From Desulforamulus aeronauticus DSM 10349 (GTDB taxonomy: Bacteria; Bacillota; Desulfotomaculia; Desulfotomaculales; Desulfotomaculaceae), in assembly GCF_900142375.1 (NCBI RefSeq), contig NZ_FRAR01000023.1:1-64000 (forward strand): a stretch of DNA of 64,000 nucleotides. Reading direction: 5' to 3'. The position numbers were made by a program, and so were the translations under genes. Positions 36,553 through 45,645 of this stretch are shown here, piece by piece. Every line of letters begins with the position of its first letter. Within the stretch, counting starts at the first letter, position 1. The notes beneath the pieces were generated by a model. It did no database searches. It was given only the letters and a program-made list of their open reading frames with translations, and was not told the DNA's origin.

Positions 36553-37419
36553 CTACACTCGCATGATGTCTCGGTGCCTCACATTCAAGCGGTAACCTTT
36601 AGCATGGAGGATCTCTCCCAGCTTGTTGGCCAGGGTGACCGACCTATGCATACCACCGGTGCAGCCGATGGCAATCATCAAGGTGGCCTTACCCTCATTC
36701 TGATAATGGGGAACTAAAAAGGTTACAAAATCAATTAACTTTGCCATAAACTCCTGGGTAACATCCTGGGATAACACATGCCGCTGCACCGGCTCATCGT
36801 TACCGGTAAGGCAGCGCAGTTCTGGGATATAATGAGGATTCGGCAAAAACCTGACGTCAATAACCAAGTCGGAATCCAGTGGGATACCATGCTTATAGCC
36901 AAAGGAGATCACGGTAATGAGTAACCGATTTTTTTCTTTCTCTCCACCGTATTGAGTAAATATTTGTTCCTTCAGTTGGTTGTTGGAAAGGTTGGTGGTA
37001 TCAATAACCTTGTTGGCTCTACCTCTAATTTCCCGCAGCAGTTCTCGTTCTTCGCGAATAACCTCCAGCACTTCTCCGTGATTATCCAGCGGATGACGGC
37101 GCCGGGATTCCTTGTAGCGACGTACTAGGGATTCATCGGAAGCTTCCAAAAACATAATTTCATATTGGTACCCCTGTTGGCTGAGGTCATTTAGCACCTC
37201 ATTTACCTGATTAAAAAAGGCTCCCCCACGAATATCCACCACCAGGGCCACTTTATCTACTTTTCCGTTTGACTGGGTTACCAACTCGGCAAATTTCGGT
37301 ATCAGGGCTGGCGGCAAATTATCTACACAGAAGTAGCCCAGATCCTCTAAATTTTGCACAGCTTGGGTTTTTCCGGCACCAGACATGCCGGTGACAATCA
37401 GTAACCTTGGACTGGACAC
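36553..37419 (-). CDS. rapZ: RapZ/YvcJ nucleotide-binding protein
   Basis: RNase adapter/UDP-GlcNAc-linked regulator of the RapZ family, 288 residues. N-terminal kinase-like domain with Walker [11 protein letters not shown] (about 9-18) and the FCVDNLPP loop; C-terminal domain with [17 protein letters not shown], the GlcN6P-sensing region in the E. coli protein. GTG start with GGGGTG upstream. It lies directly before yvcK and after the HPr-like gene. The 200-bp stretch upstream to 37619 shows no gene; it has an AT-rich segment and GGGGTA/TACCCC inverted repeat that could be promoter or hairpin. Confidence 0.95.
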   Translation of the reverse strand: MSSPRLLIVTGMSGAGKTQAVQNLEDLGYFCVDNLPPALIPKFAELVTQSNGKVDKVALVVDIRGGAFFNQVNEVLNDLSQQGYQYEIMFLEASDESLVRRYKESRRRHPLDNHGEVLEVIREERELLREIRGRANKVIDTTNLSNNQLKEQIFTQYGGEKEKNRLLITVISFGYKHGIPLDSDLVIDVRFLPNPHYIPELRCLTGNDEPVQRHVLSQDVTQEFMAKLIDFVTFLVPHYQNEGKATLMIAIGCTGGMHRSVTLANKLGEILHAKGYRLNVRHRDIMRV

Positions 37420-37619
37420 TTCAACACCCCTTATTTTAAGAAAGAATACTATCCGTTCACTGGCATAAATATCTTCTATATTGTAAACGGTTCGTGATTT
37501 TAAAGCAAATATAACAAAGTCCTAAAGGGGTAGGAAATTCCAGTATTTGTTTTATTTTTTTCTGATACCCCTATTATAGTCAAAAGGCAGCCGAGAGGTG
37601 TATTCGTTTGGAGAACTCT

Positions 37620-37880
37620 TTACTCCGAGATTACTTCTTTTTCCAACAGAGTTCCTAATACTTCTAATGCCTGGGACTCATCCGCTCCTTCGGCCAGGAG
37701 TGTGAGTATGTCGTCCTCATGATTGGCCAATTCCATGATGGCCATCATGCTTTTGCCATCAACCCGGTGGCCTCCCTTTTCCAGGCTAATCTGGGCCTGA
37801 AATTGATTAGCTGCTTTCACAAAGCGGGCGGCTGATCGTAATTCCAGTTTCCCGGTGGTGCATACGCTTTTTTTCAACAT
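37620..37880 (-). CDS. HPr-like (Crh-type) protein lacking the active-site histidine
   Basis: 86 residues with the HPr fold. The usual GLHARPA active site reads KLELRSA here, so the phosphorylatable histidine is glutamate (E13) while the arginine is kept. The regulatory serine is present in GKSMMAIMELA (S44). It therefore cannot take phosphate from PTS enzyme I but could be a target of HPr kinase, as Crh is in Bacillus. The ATG at 37878-37880 has a GGGGAAG site and gives the normal HPr length; an earlier start adds seven residues. Lies next to rapZ-yvcK as crh does in Bacillus. Confidence 0.88.
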   Translation of the reverse strand: MLKKSVCTTGKLELRSAARFVKAANQFQAQISLEKGGHRVDGKSMMAIMELANHEDDILTLLAEGADESQALEVLGTLLEKEVISE

Positions 37881-37938
37881 ACATCTTCCCCTTGCTGTCA
37901 TTTCTCGTCTGTCTTACTATTCCTCAGGCGAGATCTCT

Positions 37939-38745
37939 TCACTCTTGAAAAATAAATTTTGCAATAACCTGAGCCACCCCATCCTCTTCGTTAGAAGATG
38001 CTACATAATTAGCTTTCTCTTTAACTTCCGGGCTGGCATTACCCATCACAGCACCTAAACCGGCGTATTCAATCATCTCTAAATCGTTGGGAGCATCGCC
38101 AATGGCAATAACCTGTTCCGCCGTTAAACCAGAGCGCCGGGCCAAAGTATCCAAAGCATGTCCTTTGGTAGCCTCGGGATGGGAAATTTCTAAGAAATGG
38201 GGTTTGGATTTGCAGATATGCAGAGAGCTGGCAAAATGCTGCCGCATGGCTAGCTCTAACTGATCGAGTTCCCTTACCTCACCAACAAACAGCACCTTGG
38301 TGGGTGCTTCCTGCATAAAGGCTACTAAATCGCCCACTGGGTGGGCAGTGATACCAGAAATTCTCATATAGGTTTCGGCCTCGGGAGTCATTTTCTCCAC
38401 ATAAAGTTTATCATCCATATAGAGGTTAATGTGGTACCCTAACTTTTTGACCCAGGCCATAGCTTCTCGGGCCAGCTCCAGGGGTACTGGTCGATGCAAT
38501 AACACTTCCCCGGAGCCAGCTTCTTTTACTAAGGCTCCCTGGTAGGTAATCAGCGGTAGATTAATGTTAAGTTCCTGGGCATACGGTAAGGCCGAACAAT
38601 ACATGCGACCAGTGGCTAGGGTTACGTGAACACCGGCCTCTTTCGCCCGCCGGATATATTCCTTGTTGCGCTGAGATATTTGTAGCTTGCCGTTAAGTAG
38701 AGTGTCATCGAGGTCGATGGCAAGCATGCGGTAAGTGGTAGTCAA
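37939..38745 (-). CDS. Cof-type HAD-IIB phosphatase
   Basis: Haloacid dehalogenase-like hydrolase of 268 residues. Motif I AIDLDDTLLN (nucleophile Asp11), motif II LATGR, a long alpha/beta type C2B cap (about 80-190), motif III lysine in HPEATKG, and motif IV GDAPNDLEMI. Family members act on sugar phosphates or nucleotides; the substrate cannot be read. It lies between uvrC (33 bp upstream) and the HPr-like gene. Confidence 0.9.
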   Translation of the reverse strand: MTTTYRMLAIDLDDTLLNGKLQISQRNKEYIRRAKEAGVHVTLATGRMYCSALPYAQELNINLPLITYQGALVKEAGSGEVLLHRPVPLELAREAMAWVKKLGYHINLYMDDKLYVEKMTPEAETYMRISGITAHPVGDLVAFMQEAPTKVLFVGEVRELDQLELAMRQHFASSLHICKSKPHFLEISHPEATKGHALDTLARRSGLTAEQVIAIGDAPNDLEMIEYAGLGAVMGNASPEVKEKANYVASSNEEDGVAQVIAKFIFQE

Positions 38746-38777
38746 GATTCAAGCTCCTTTCTATATTTGAAATTTTT

Positions 38778-40631
38778 TCACTCGCTCCGAAAATACTCAT
38801 ACACTGCTTCAGCGGCACGAGTATTCATGCTGGGGATTTTGGCTAGTTCTTCTACGGAAGCGTTTTTAATGGCATCCAGGTTTTTGTAGGCTTTGTAGAG
38901 CTCCCGGCGGCGGACGGCACCGATGCCTTCTATTTCGTCTAATACCGATTTTAAGTTACGCTGACTGCGAAGTTTACGGTGATAGGTAACCGCAAAGCGG
39001 TGGGCCTCATCCCGTAGTCGCTGCAGCATTTGCAGCCCCCGGGACTCCCGGGGCAGACGAATGGGGTCCGGGCGGCCTGGGGCAAAGAGTAATTCTTCCT
39101 CCTTGGCCAGTCCAAAGGTAGCGATGTGGGCAAAGCCCTGTTCCAACATAGCTTCCCGGGCAGCGGAAAGTTGGCCCTTACCGCCGTCTATAATTACGAC
39201 ATCCGGTAGCCGGGTAAATTTTGCTTGTTTTGCCGTCAACTCACCGCGCTCTAGTAAAGCTTGCTCCTCTTTGGCCCGGGAAAAACGCCGGCCAATGGTT
39301 TCTTTCATCGAGGCAAAATCGTTAGGCCCCTCCACCGTGCGGATTTTAAAGCGTCGATACTGGTCTTTGGCGGGTTTACCCCCTTCAAAAACCACCATGG
39401 ATGCAACGGTTTCGGTTCCCTGAATATTGGAGATGTCGTAGCACTCCAGCCGTTGGGGCGGTTGCTGCAGCCCCAAGGCAGCCATCAGTTCAGCCAGGGC
39501 ACCGTCCACCGCCTCCCGACCTGCTTGCCGGGCCAATTGGGCCTGCTCCAGGGTAAGCAAGGCGTTTTGGGAGGCCATTTCCACCAATTTTTGTTTGTCT
39601 CCCCGCTTCGGGGTTTTGATCTGAACCCGCCTGGCTCGCAATTCACTAAGCCAATCGGAAATAAGCTTTTCATCTTGAATCTCTTCGGATAATAATATCT
39701 CCACCGGTACAAATTCTGTTTGGTTATAGAACTGCTGAACAAAAATGGTCATTATTTCGCCCCGTTCCAGGGTGTCGGTCCCCTCCAAAAAGTAATGCTC
39801 CCGACCAATGAGTTTGCCTCCCCGGATAAAGAACACCATGAGGCAAGCTTCATCAAAACCCCGGGCCATAGCAACGACATCCTGATCCACCAGATCGGTG
39901 GAGACGATCTTTTGCCGTTCCACTATTTTTTCTACCGCCAGCAGTTGGTCGCGCAGTTCTGCAGCCCGTTCAAATTCCAGATTTTCCGCGGCCTCTGCCA
40001 TCCGCTGACGAAGTCTTTTTACTAAATCTTCCTGACGTCCTTCTAAAAAAAGGACCACTTCCTGCACGGTTTCCCGGTAAAGATTGCGTTCTATCAGATT
40101 GCAGCAGGGACCCAGGCAGCGTTTGATGTGGTAATTGAGGCACGGCCTCTCCCGGGGCGTTAGCTCCCGCTGCTTACAGGTACGCAGGGGAAATATTTTC
40201 TTTAATAAACGCAGGGTTTCGTTAACCGCCCCCACCTGGGTAAAAGGTCCAAAGTATTTAGCACCATCCTTCAAGACCCGTCGGGTAGTATAAACCCTGG
40301 GGAAGTCTTCATTAACACTAACCTTAATATAGGGATAGGTTTTATCGTCCTTCAGCAAAATGTTGTATTTAGGTCGGTGTTCTTTAATTAAATTATTTTC
40401 CAGAATCAGAGCTTCCATTTCCGAATCGGTAACAATGTACTCCAAATCCACTGCCTTTTTCAGCATAGCCTGCACCTTGGCAGCTTGCTTAGCTCCGTTT
40501 TGAAAATAGGATCTCACCCGGTTTTTTAGGGAAACGGCCTTACCCACATAAATCACCCGGCCATCTTCATCTTTATATAAATAAACCCCCGGACGGGCTG
40601 GTATATTCTTACTTTTTTCTGCTAACACCAT
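38778..40631 (-). CDS. uvrC: Excinuclease ABC subunit C
   Basis: Dual-incision nuclease of nucleotide excision repair, 617 residues. N-terminal GIY-YIG domain (GVYLYKDEDGRVIYVGKA) for the 3' cut, central UvrB-binding helices with a Cys-rich patch (CLNYHIKRCLGPC), RNase H-like domain for the 5' cut (LECYDISNIQGTETVASM, VIIDGGKGQL) and a C-terminal helix-hairpin-helix pair (IEGIGAVRRRELYKAY). ATG at 40629-40631, eight bases after GGGGGG; a GTG three codons earlier is the alternative. Separated from uvrA/uvrB by the plus-strand exporter cassette. Confidence 0.97.
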   Translation of the reverse strand: MVLAEKSKNIPARPGVYLYKDEDGRVIYVGKAVSLKNRVRSYFQNGAKQAAKVQAMLKKAVDLEYIVTDSEMEALILENNLIKEHRPKYNILLKDDKTYPYIKVSVNEDFPRVYTTRRVLKDGAKYFGPFTQVGAVNETLRLLKKIFPLRTCKQRELTPRERPCLNYHIKRCLGPCCNLIERNLYRETVQEVVLFLEGRQEDLVKRLRQRMAEAAENLEFERAAELRDQLLAVEKIVERQKIVSTDLVDQDVVAMARGFDEACLMVFFIRGGKLIGREHYFLEGTDTLERGEIMTIFVQQFYNQTEFVPVEILLSEEIQDEKLISDWLSELRARRVQIKTPKRGDKQKLVEMASQNALLTLEQAQLARQAGREAVDGALAELMAALGLQQPPQRLECYDISNIQGTETVASMVVFEGGKPAKDQYRRFKIRTVEGPNDFASMKETIGRRFSRAKEEQALLERGELTAKQAKFTRLPDVVIIDGGKGQLSAAREAMLEQGFAHIATFGLAKEEELLFAPGRPDPIRLPRESRGLQMLQRLRDEAHRFAVTYHRKLRSQRNLKSVLDEIEGIGAVRRRELYKAYKNLDAIKNASVEELAKIPSMNTRAAEAVYEYFRSE

Positions 40632-40740
40632 TTCCCTCACCCCCCAGGTCTATTTTACCATTATCAACACAAATGGCAAACGGGAGGTAATCGGTGGGCA
40701 AACCCTGCTTGCTAAGGATTACCATTTTTTGAACTAGTCC

Positions 40741-40799
40741 TTGACAATTAAACAAATCTGGTTAAAAATTATCATGAAGTAAGTAACCAGTTAGTTACT
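40741..40799 (+). promoter_or_regulatory. Promoter -35 and palindromic operator of the tetR-exporter cassette
   Basis: A consensus TTGACA lies at 40741-40746; the -10 is weak (an AAAATT/TTATCA region about 17-21 bases on). Downstream, AGTAAC (40782-40787) and GTTACT (40794-40799) form a perfect inverted repeat with a 6-base spacer, 18 bases before the tetR start, in the position expected for self-repression by the encoded TetR protein. The -35 and repeat are seen; the regulation is inferred. Confidence 0.6.
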
Positions 40800-40816
40800 C
40801 TCTTGAGGAGGTTGAG

Positions 40817-41464
40817 ATGAACAATCAGGAACTTAGCAGGGCAGAAGAAAGTAAAAACCGTATTCTGGTGGCTGCCGCTGAAATTTTTTCCCGCAAGGGC
40901 TTGGACGGTGCCAGAGTAGACGAGATTGCCGCAGCGGCAAAAATTAATAAACGCATGATTTACCATTACTATGAAAGTAAAGAAAACCTCTATGTAGAGG
41001 TGCTGCGCTATAGTTACAACAAAATTTATACCCTTACCAAGGGAGCCTTTATTCCCGGTGTGGATCCCCGGGAAAATGTGGAGCGAGCCTTACGTTGCTA
41101 TTTTTATTTTTTAGCTCAAGATGAGGAATTCGTGCGACTGGTAAGCTGGGAGGCTTTGCACCGAGGTCACTATGGCAGCAGGGTACTCCCGGAACTGTTA
41201 TATTTGTTTCAGGAGGATCTAGGCCAGATTTTGCAGGATGGTATGAGACAGGGGATTTTTCGGCGGGACCTGGACATTCGGCAGACATTGTTGAGCATAC
41301 ATGCCCTATGCTTGGTATATTTCACTCGACACGAAATGGTGCAACCCATGTGGCCTGATGACATGATGTCGGAAGCTATGTTGGAAAATCGGCTGCACCA
41401 TATTTTGGATTTGGTCTTTCGTGGTATTTTGAGTCCCACTGAGCGGGCGGATTCTAGCAAATAG
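40817..41464 (+). CDS. TetR/AcrR-family transcriptional repressor
   Basis: 215 residues. The N-terminal helix-turn-helix (about 13-60) reads KNRILVAAAEIFSRKGLDGA, VDEIAAAAKINKRMIYHYY, YESKENLYVEVL, typical of TetR proteins. The C-terminal ligand-binding part is helical and similar in plan to the TetR_C_33-type domain. ATG start with GAGGAGG. First gene of a four-gene exporter cassette and its probable regulator, through the inverted repeat upstream. Confidence 0.92.
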   Translation: MNNQELSRAEESKNRILVAAAEIFSRKGLDGARVDEIAAAAKINKRMIYHYYESKENLYVEVLRYSYNKIYTLTKGAFIPGVDPRENVERALRCYFYFLAQDEEFVRLVSWEALHRGHYGSRVLPELLYLFQEDLGQILQDGMRQGIFRRDLDIRQTLLSIHALCLVYFTRHEMVQPMWPDDMMSEAMLENRLHHILDLVFRGILSPTERADSSK

Positions 41465-41478
41465 AGGGGGATTCCTGA

Positions 41479-42540
41479 ATGGATGAGTTGGTCAAAGTGG
41501 CTCAGAATAAAAAGAAAATTGCTTTGTTTTTCATCGGTCTTATGGTGATCTCAGCCTTGATCTTAGGAGGGTATTTTTACCAAAAACAAACAACTCTGGC
41601 CAAAGAGCGTAGTGGTCTGACGGCCACCGGCACCCTGGAGGCCACCAGCGTGCTGGCTTCTTTTAAGGTACCTGGTCGTATTGCTGAAATGCCGGTGGAG
41701 GAGGGCAGTCAGGTAAAAAAAGGGGATCTGCTGGCAGCTTTGGAAACCAGGGAACTGCAAGCGGAACTGTCCCAGGCCTTAGGCGCCCATGAGTCAGCGC
41801 TGGCGAACCAGCGTCAGGCCCAGGAGGCCATCCCCCTGACCAGCCAGCAGGTGGAAACCACCGTTGCCCAGTGCCAAGCCAAGGTGGACCAGGCTCAGGT
41901 GAAGGTGACAAGTGCCCAGCAAACCTATGACCGCATGATTGAACTACATAAAGCTGAAGCCATTTCAGATAGTCAGCTTGACGATGCTACCAATAATTAT
42001 GAGGCAGCCAAGAAAACGTTGGCAGAAACCCAGGCAGTCCTGGCTCAGGCCGAAGCGGCCCGCCTCAAGGTGGGTGTTTCCCAAGCCCAGTATGAGGCAG
42101 CAATGGGGCAGGCCAACCAAGCCCAGGGGGTGGTGGAAAAGGCCACGGCCTATCTGGAAAACAGCCAGTTAAAGGCCCCCATCAACGGTTTTATCACGCA
42201 GAAGTACCTGGAACTTGGAGAAATGCTCAATGCGGGTACGCCTGTCTTTGAGATTACTGACTTAGAGAGTACCTACGTGAAGGTATTTATCAGTGAAAAG
42301 AAAATTGGCCGGGTGCACTTGGGCCAGCAAGCGGAAATCCGGGTAGATACCTTCCCGGATAAGGTCTTTACCGGCAAGGTTACCTTCATTAATAATGCCG
42401 GTGAATTTGCCGTGCAGCGGGCCATTAACGAGCAGTATCAGCACGATTTGCGCAGCTTTGAGGTGAAGATTACCGTGCCCAACCCGGACTTTGCCTTAAA
42501 AGTGGGGATGACCGCTAACGTCAAGATATTGGAGGAGTAA
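41479..42540 (+). CDS. HlyD/EmrA-type membrane-fusion (periplasmic adaptor-like) protein
   Basis: 353 residues: an N-terminal membrane anchor (about 15-33), a biotinyl-lipoyl half (GRIAEMPVEEGSQVKKGDLL), a long alpha-helical hairpin rich in Ala and Gln (about 90-215), the second lipoyl half (LKAPINGFITQKYLELGEML) and a beta-barrel. In Gram-negatives such proteins bridge to an outer-membrane channel (YbhG style); in monoderms they work with ABC exporters. It lies 14 bp after tetR and 2 bp before the ATPase gene. Confidence 0.9.
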   Translation: MDELVKVAQNKKKIALFFIGLMVISALILGGYFYQKQTTLAKERSGLTATGTLEATSVLASFKVPGRIAEMPVEEGSQVKKGDLLAALETRELQAELSQALGAHESALANQRQAQEAIPLTSQQVETTVAQCQAKVDQAQVKVTSAQQTYDRMIELHKAEAISDSQLDDATNNYEAAKKTLAETQAVLAQAEAARLKVGVSQAQYEAAMGQANQAQGVVEKATAYLENSQLKAPINGFITQKYLELGEMLNAGTPVFEITDLESTYVKVFISEKKIGRVHLGQQAEIRVDTFPDKVFTGKVTFINNAGEFAVQRAINEQYQHDLRSFEVKITVPNPDFALKVGMTANVKILEE

Positions 42541-42542
42541 CT

Positions 42543-43250
42543 ATGCAGCCGGTGATTGTTGCCAACGATGTGGTGCAGGTGGTTACGAAAAAAACCGTGC
42601 TGAATGGCATCAGCCTACAGGTAAATCGGGGTGAGACCTTGGGTATCTTCGGCACCAAGGGTACCGGTAAAACCACCCTGCTGCATATTCTGGCCGGGTT
42701 AGATCGATTTAAGTCCGGTACGGTGGAGATTTTGGGCTATGATGTCCGTAAGAGTGACAAGTATAAAGGTCAATTGGGCCTGGTAACCCAAGAGAAGAGC
42801 TTGTTTCAGGAACTCAAGGTGGCTGAAAATCTGGATTTTATTGCCACACTACGGGGCGGTAACCGGACTGTCTTGGAGCGTCTGGTGACCCAATTGAAAC
42901 TACAGGAACTGTTGGCAGAGCCGGTCAGTACTCTGGATAACGGTTTGTATCAGCGAGTCGCCCTGGCCTGTGCCCTGCTCCACCAGCCCACCGTGCTGAT
43001 TGCCGATGAGTTAATTAAGGATATTGATCTAGCATCCCGACACTTAATCTTACTTACAATCCGTCAGTTTTTGCAGGAGGGCGGTACGCTGGTTTGCGGC
43101 TTTAGTAACCTGGATTATGCCCATCAACTGAATCGGGTGGCCTGGCTTGCTGACGGTACATTGAATTTTTATAGCCCGGCCGAACTAGAGGCTGAGTGGC
43201 AACGACAAATTCGGGAGTATGCTGGGCTAAGCGGTGAAAGACATGATTAA
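42543..43250 (+). CDS. ABC transporter ATP-binding protein with degenerate signature motif
   Basis: 235 residues. Walker A is GTKGTGKTT (about 34-42) and the Q-loop GLVTQEKSL is present. The LSGGQ signature is replaced by LDNGLYQRVALACALL and Walker B reads VLIADELIKDIDL, keeping the Asp-Glu pair but losing the usual DEPT. Half of the composite ATP site may be weak. It is fused to nothing and overlaps the next permease gene by 17 bp, so it should energise the two ABC-2 permeases downstream. Confidence 0.87.
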   Translation: MQPVIVANDVVQVVTKKTVLNGISLQVNRGETLGIFGTKGTGKTTLLHILAGLDRFKSGTVEILGYDVRKSDKYKGQLGLVTQEKSLFQELKVAENLDFIATLRGGNRTVLERLVTQLKLQELLAEPVSTLDNGLYQRVALACALLHQPTVLIADELIKDIDLASRHLILLTIRQFLQEGGTLVCGFSNLDYAHQLNRVAWLADGTLNFYSPAELEAEWQRQIREYAGLSGERHD

Positions 43251-44373
43251 GGCCTTGCTGGTGCGGGAGCTTACCTATCTGTGGCGGGACCGGGGTCTGC
43301 GCAACATTTTGCTCTTTGGACCTCTATTGGGAATACTGATTTTTTATGTCACCTATAGCGCCCAAATTTTAACAGTCATCCCCACGGCGGTGGTGGATTT
43401 AGATCGTTCCTCCGCCAGCCGCGATTTAGTAACCAAGATCAGTCAGGCCGAGTATTTGCAGATTGTGGCCCAGCCCGCCAGTGCCCCGGAGGCCGAAGAA
43501 CTTATCCGACGGGGGGATGTCTTGGTGACGGTGGTGATTCCCGAGGATTTTGGCCGTCATCTGACCCTGGGACGGCAGACCAGTGTGTATATTGGCATCG
43601 ACGGCAGTAATATGATTTATTCCACCAATGCCACCACCGCCGCCTTGACAGTGGCTAAGACGGTCAGTGCCGAAGCCGGGGTAAAAGCTCTGATGGCTCG
43701 GGGGTTGCCCCGGGAACAGGCTAAGAGTGCCTATCAAAGGGTGACCCTGCAAGAGGAACCCTGGTTTAATCCTACTTTAAATTATGCTTACTTTTTGGTG
43801 CTGGCCTTGATCCTCAATATTTGGCAGCAGTGTTGCACCTTGGCAGCGGCTACGAATATTATTAGTGAGACCGGACGGCCCAGTTGGACCCAGTTTAAGC
43901 TGGCTGGGTTGTCGAAATGGACCCTCTTTGTCAGTAAATCGGTGGTCCATATTGGGGTATTTATGCTCCTAATCTTGCCGATCTACGGTATTTGCTTTGG
44001 TTTGCTAAAACTTCCCCTGCATGGCAGTTGGTTGTTGCTGCTGCTCTTTACGCTGGTGTTTGCCATCGCCTTGCATAGTGTAGGCACCTTGGCCTCCAGC
44101 TTTGCCCGTAATCCGGTGGATTCCACTCGCTTTGGTATGATTATTGCCTTGCCTTCTTTCATTTTATCTGGTTACGGCTGGCCCCTGGAGGCCATGCCTA
44201 GCTTTGTTCAGAGTGTGGTAAAGCTGTTGCCCCAGACTTGGTTTTTCCAAGGCCTCAATTACTTCACCTTCAAAGACCCGGGCTGGCTCTTTGCCCGACA
44301 CTATTTTGTGGCCCTGGGCTTGATTGCAGTGGTTTGCTATAGTGGGGCAGCCGTCATCACCAGCCGTAAGTAA
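43234..44373 (+). CDS. ABC-2 type permease (YbhS-like)
   Basis: 379 residues with one N-terminal membrane helix (about 20-40), a large extracytoplasmic domain (about 45-175) and five C-terminal helices (about 180-375), the standard ABC-2/YhgE-like export permease plan. The motif GYGWPLEAMPSFVQSVVKLLPQTW near the end is typical, with PLEAMP. Start is GTG at 43234 or ATG three codons later. Probably pairs with the permease encoded 12 bp downstream. Confidence 0.9.
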   Translation: MKDMIKALLVRELTYLWRDRGLRNILLFGPLLGILIFYVTYSAQILTVIPTAVVDLDRSSASRDLVTKISQAEYLQIVAQPASAPEAEELIRRGDVLVTVVIPEDFGRHLTLGRQTSVYIGIDGSNMIYSTNATTAALTVAKTVSAEAGVKALMARGLPREQAKSAYQRVTLQEEPWFNPTLNYAYFLVLALILNIWQQCCTLAAATNIISETGRPSWTQFKLAGLSKWTLFVSKSVVHIGVFMLLILPIYGICFGLLKLPLHGSWLLLLLFTLVFAIALHSVGTLASSFARNPVDSTRFGMIIALPSFILSGYGWPLEAMPSFVQSVVKLLPQTWFFQGLNYFTFKDPGWLFARHYFVALGLIAVVCYSGAAVITSRK

Positions 44374-44385
44374 GGGGGGCTTTTT

Positions 44386-45570
44386 TTGAGACGAATAATA
44401 AATATCGCTTATTACGAGACATTGATTATTTTTAAGGATCGCATTCTAGTGCTGATGCTTTTTTTAGTGCCCTTGCTCTACGCTGCGGTTTTTGGGTTGG
44501 TCTATGTGAAGGGAATTTTAAATGATGTGCCCCTGGCTATTGTGGATCTAGATCATTCCAAATCCAGCCGGCAGGTGGTAACCGCCTTTGAGAATAGCCC
44601 CCGCTTTCAGCGGGTATCGGGTATCGAAACCTATGCGCAGTTAGAGCAGGCCATGCGGCAGGGTAAGGTACGGGCCGGTGTGGTTATCCCCGAACGGTTT
44701 GAACTGCAACAACAGCAGCAGCAACCCAGCCAATTGTTAACGGTGTACGATGCTTCTAATTTACTTTGGGGCTACAACACCCGCAAGTATTTACGAGAAG
44801 TCATTACCGATTTTAATAGTGGACAGACAGCTAAGTATTTAGCAGGGTTGGGCATGTCCGAACAACAAATACGTGGTGTGATGAATACCGTCAATTGTAA
44901 TTATGAGGTGTGGTACAACCCCACCTTCAGCTATGCCACGTATTTTTACACGGGCCTATTGTTGATGGTCATCCATCAGATTTGCCTGCTAAGCATCAGC
45001 CTATCTGTGACCCGGGATAAGGAGCGCCATACCTGGGTACAGTTTCTCAGCTCTCCTTTACCCAGCTGGCAGATTTTTGCCGGTAAGGCGCTGCCTTATT
45101 TTATTGTCAACTTTTTTAACTACACTCTGTTGCTTTGGGTGGCAGCTCATTTTGTCCACGCAAAGATTGAGGGGTCACTAGGGTTGGTAATACTCTTTGG
45201 GCTATTGTTTGATGTAATTATTACTTCTTTTGGCTTTTTTATCTCTTACGTAGCACCCAATTCTCTGCAGGTAACCCGCTATCTAATGCTCGTTTCGGTG
45301 CCGGCCTTCATCACCTCCGGCTTTACCTGGCCTCAGACGCATATTCCTTTGGCCATCAACGCCCTGGCCAACCTAATGCCCTACACCTGGATGTCCGAGG
45401 CCTTTCGGATGATTACCTTAAAAAACCTACCCCTCAGCTACCTGCTAACTCACTTGGCAGTGCTAGGAGGCATGTCCGTGGTAGGCCTAGCTCTATCCAG
45501 CACCTTCAGCAAACAGCGCAAGCCACCTCAACATAGCGGTGTGTTAGTAAATAGTGGTACAAAATACTAG
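44386..45570 (+). CDS. ABC-2 type permease (YbhR-like)
   Basis: 394 residues, same plan as the preceding permease: N-terminal helix (about 20-40), extracytoplasmic domain with a glutamine run (LQQQQQQPSQ), five C-terminal helices and the FTWPQTHIPLAINALANLMP motif near 310-330. TTG start behind GGGGGG. Its transcript ends at the strong bidirectional hairpin at 45593-45635. The substrate of the exporter is unknown; drugs, lipids or cations are all possible for this family. Confidence 0.9.
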   Translation: MRRIINIAYYETLIIFKDRILVLMLFLVPLLYAAVFGLVYVKGILNDVPLAIVDLDHSKSSRQVVTAFENSPRFQRVSGIETYAQLEQAMRQGKVRAGVVIPERFELQQQQQQPSQLLTVYDASNLLWGYNTRKYLREVITDFNSGQTAKYLAGLGMSEQQIRGVMNTVNCNYEVWYNPTFSYATYFYTGLLLMVIHQICLLSISLSVTRDKERHTWVQFLSSPLPSWQIFAGKALPYFIVNFFNYTLLLWVAAHFVHAKIEGSLGLVILFGLLFDVIITSFGFFISYVAPNSLQVTRYLMLVSVPAFITSGFTWPQTHIPLAINALANLMPYTWMSEAFRMITLKNLPLSYLLTHLAVLGGMSVVGLALSSTFSKQRKPPQHSGVLVNSGTKY

Positions 45571-45592
45571 GATAATACTATAGAAGGAATAA

Positions 45593-45635
45593 GTAAAAGG
45601 CCCTGGCTTGCTTCATGCAAACCAGGGCCTTTTAC
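45593..45635. terminator. Bidirectional intrinsic terminator
   Basis: GTAAAAGGCCCTGG (45593-45606) pairs perfectly with CCAGGGCCTTTTAC (45622-45635), loop of 15 bases. T-rich on the plus strand and A-rich leading, so it can end both the exporter cassette and the convergent uvrA transcript. It lies 23 bp after the permease stop and 11 bp after the uvrA stop. Confidence 0.9.
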
Positions 45636-45645
45636 TGATCTAAAC

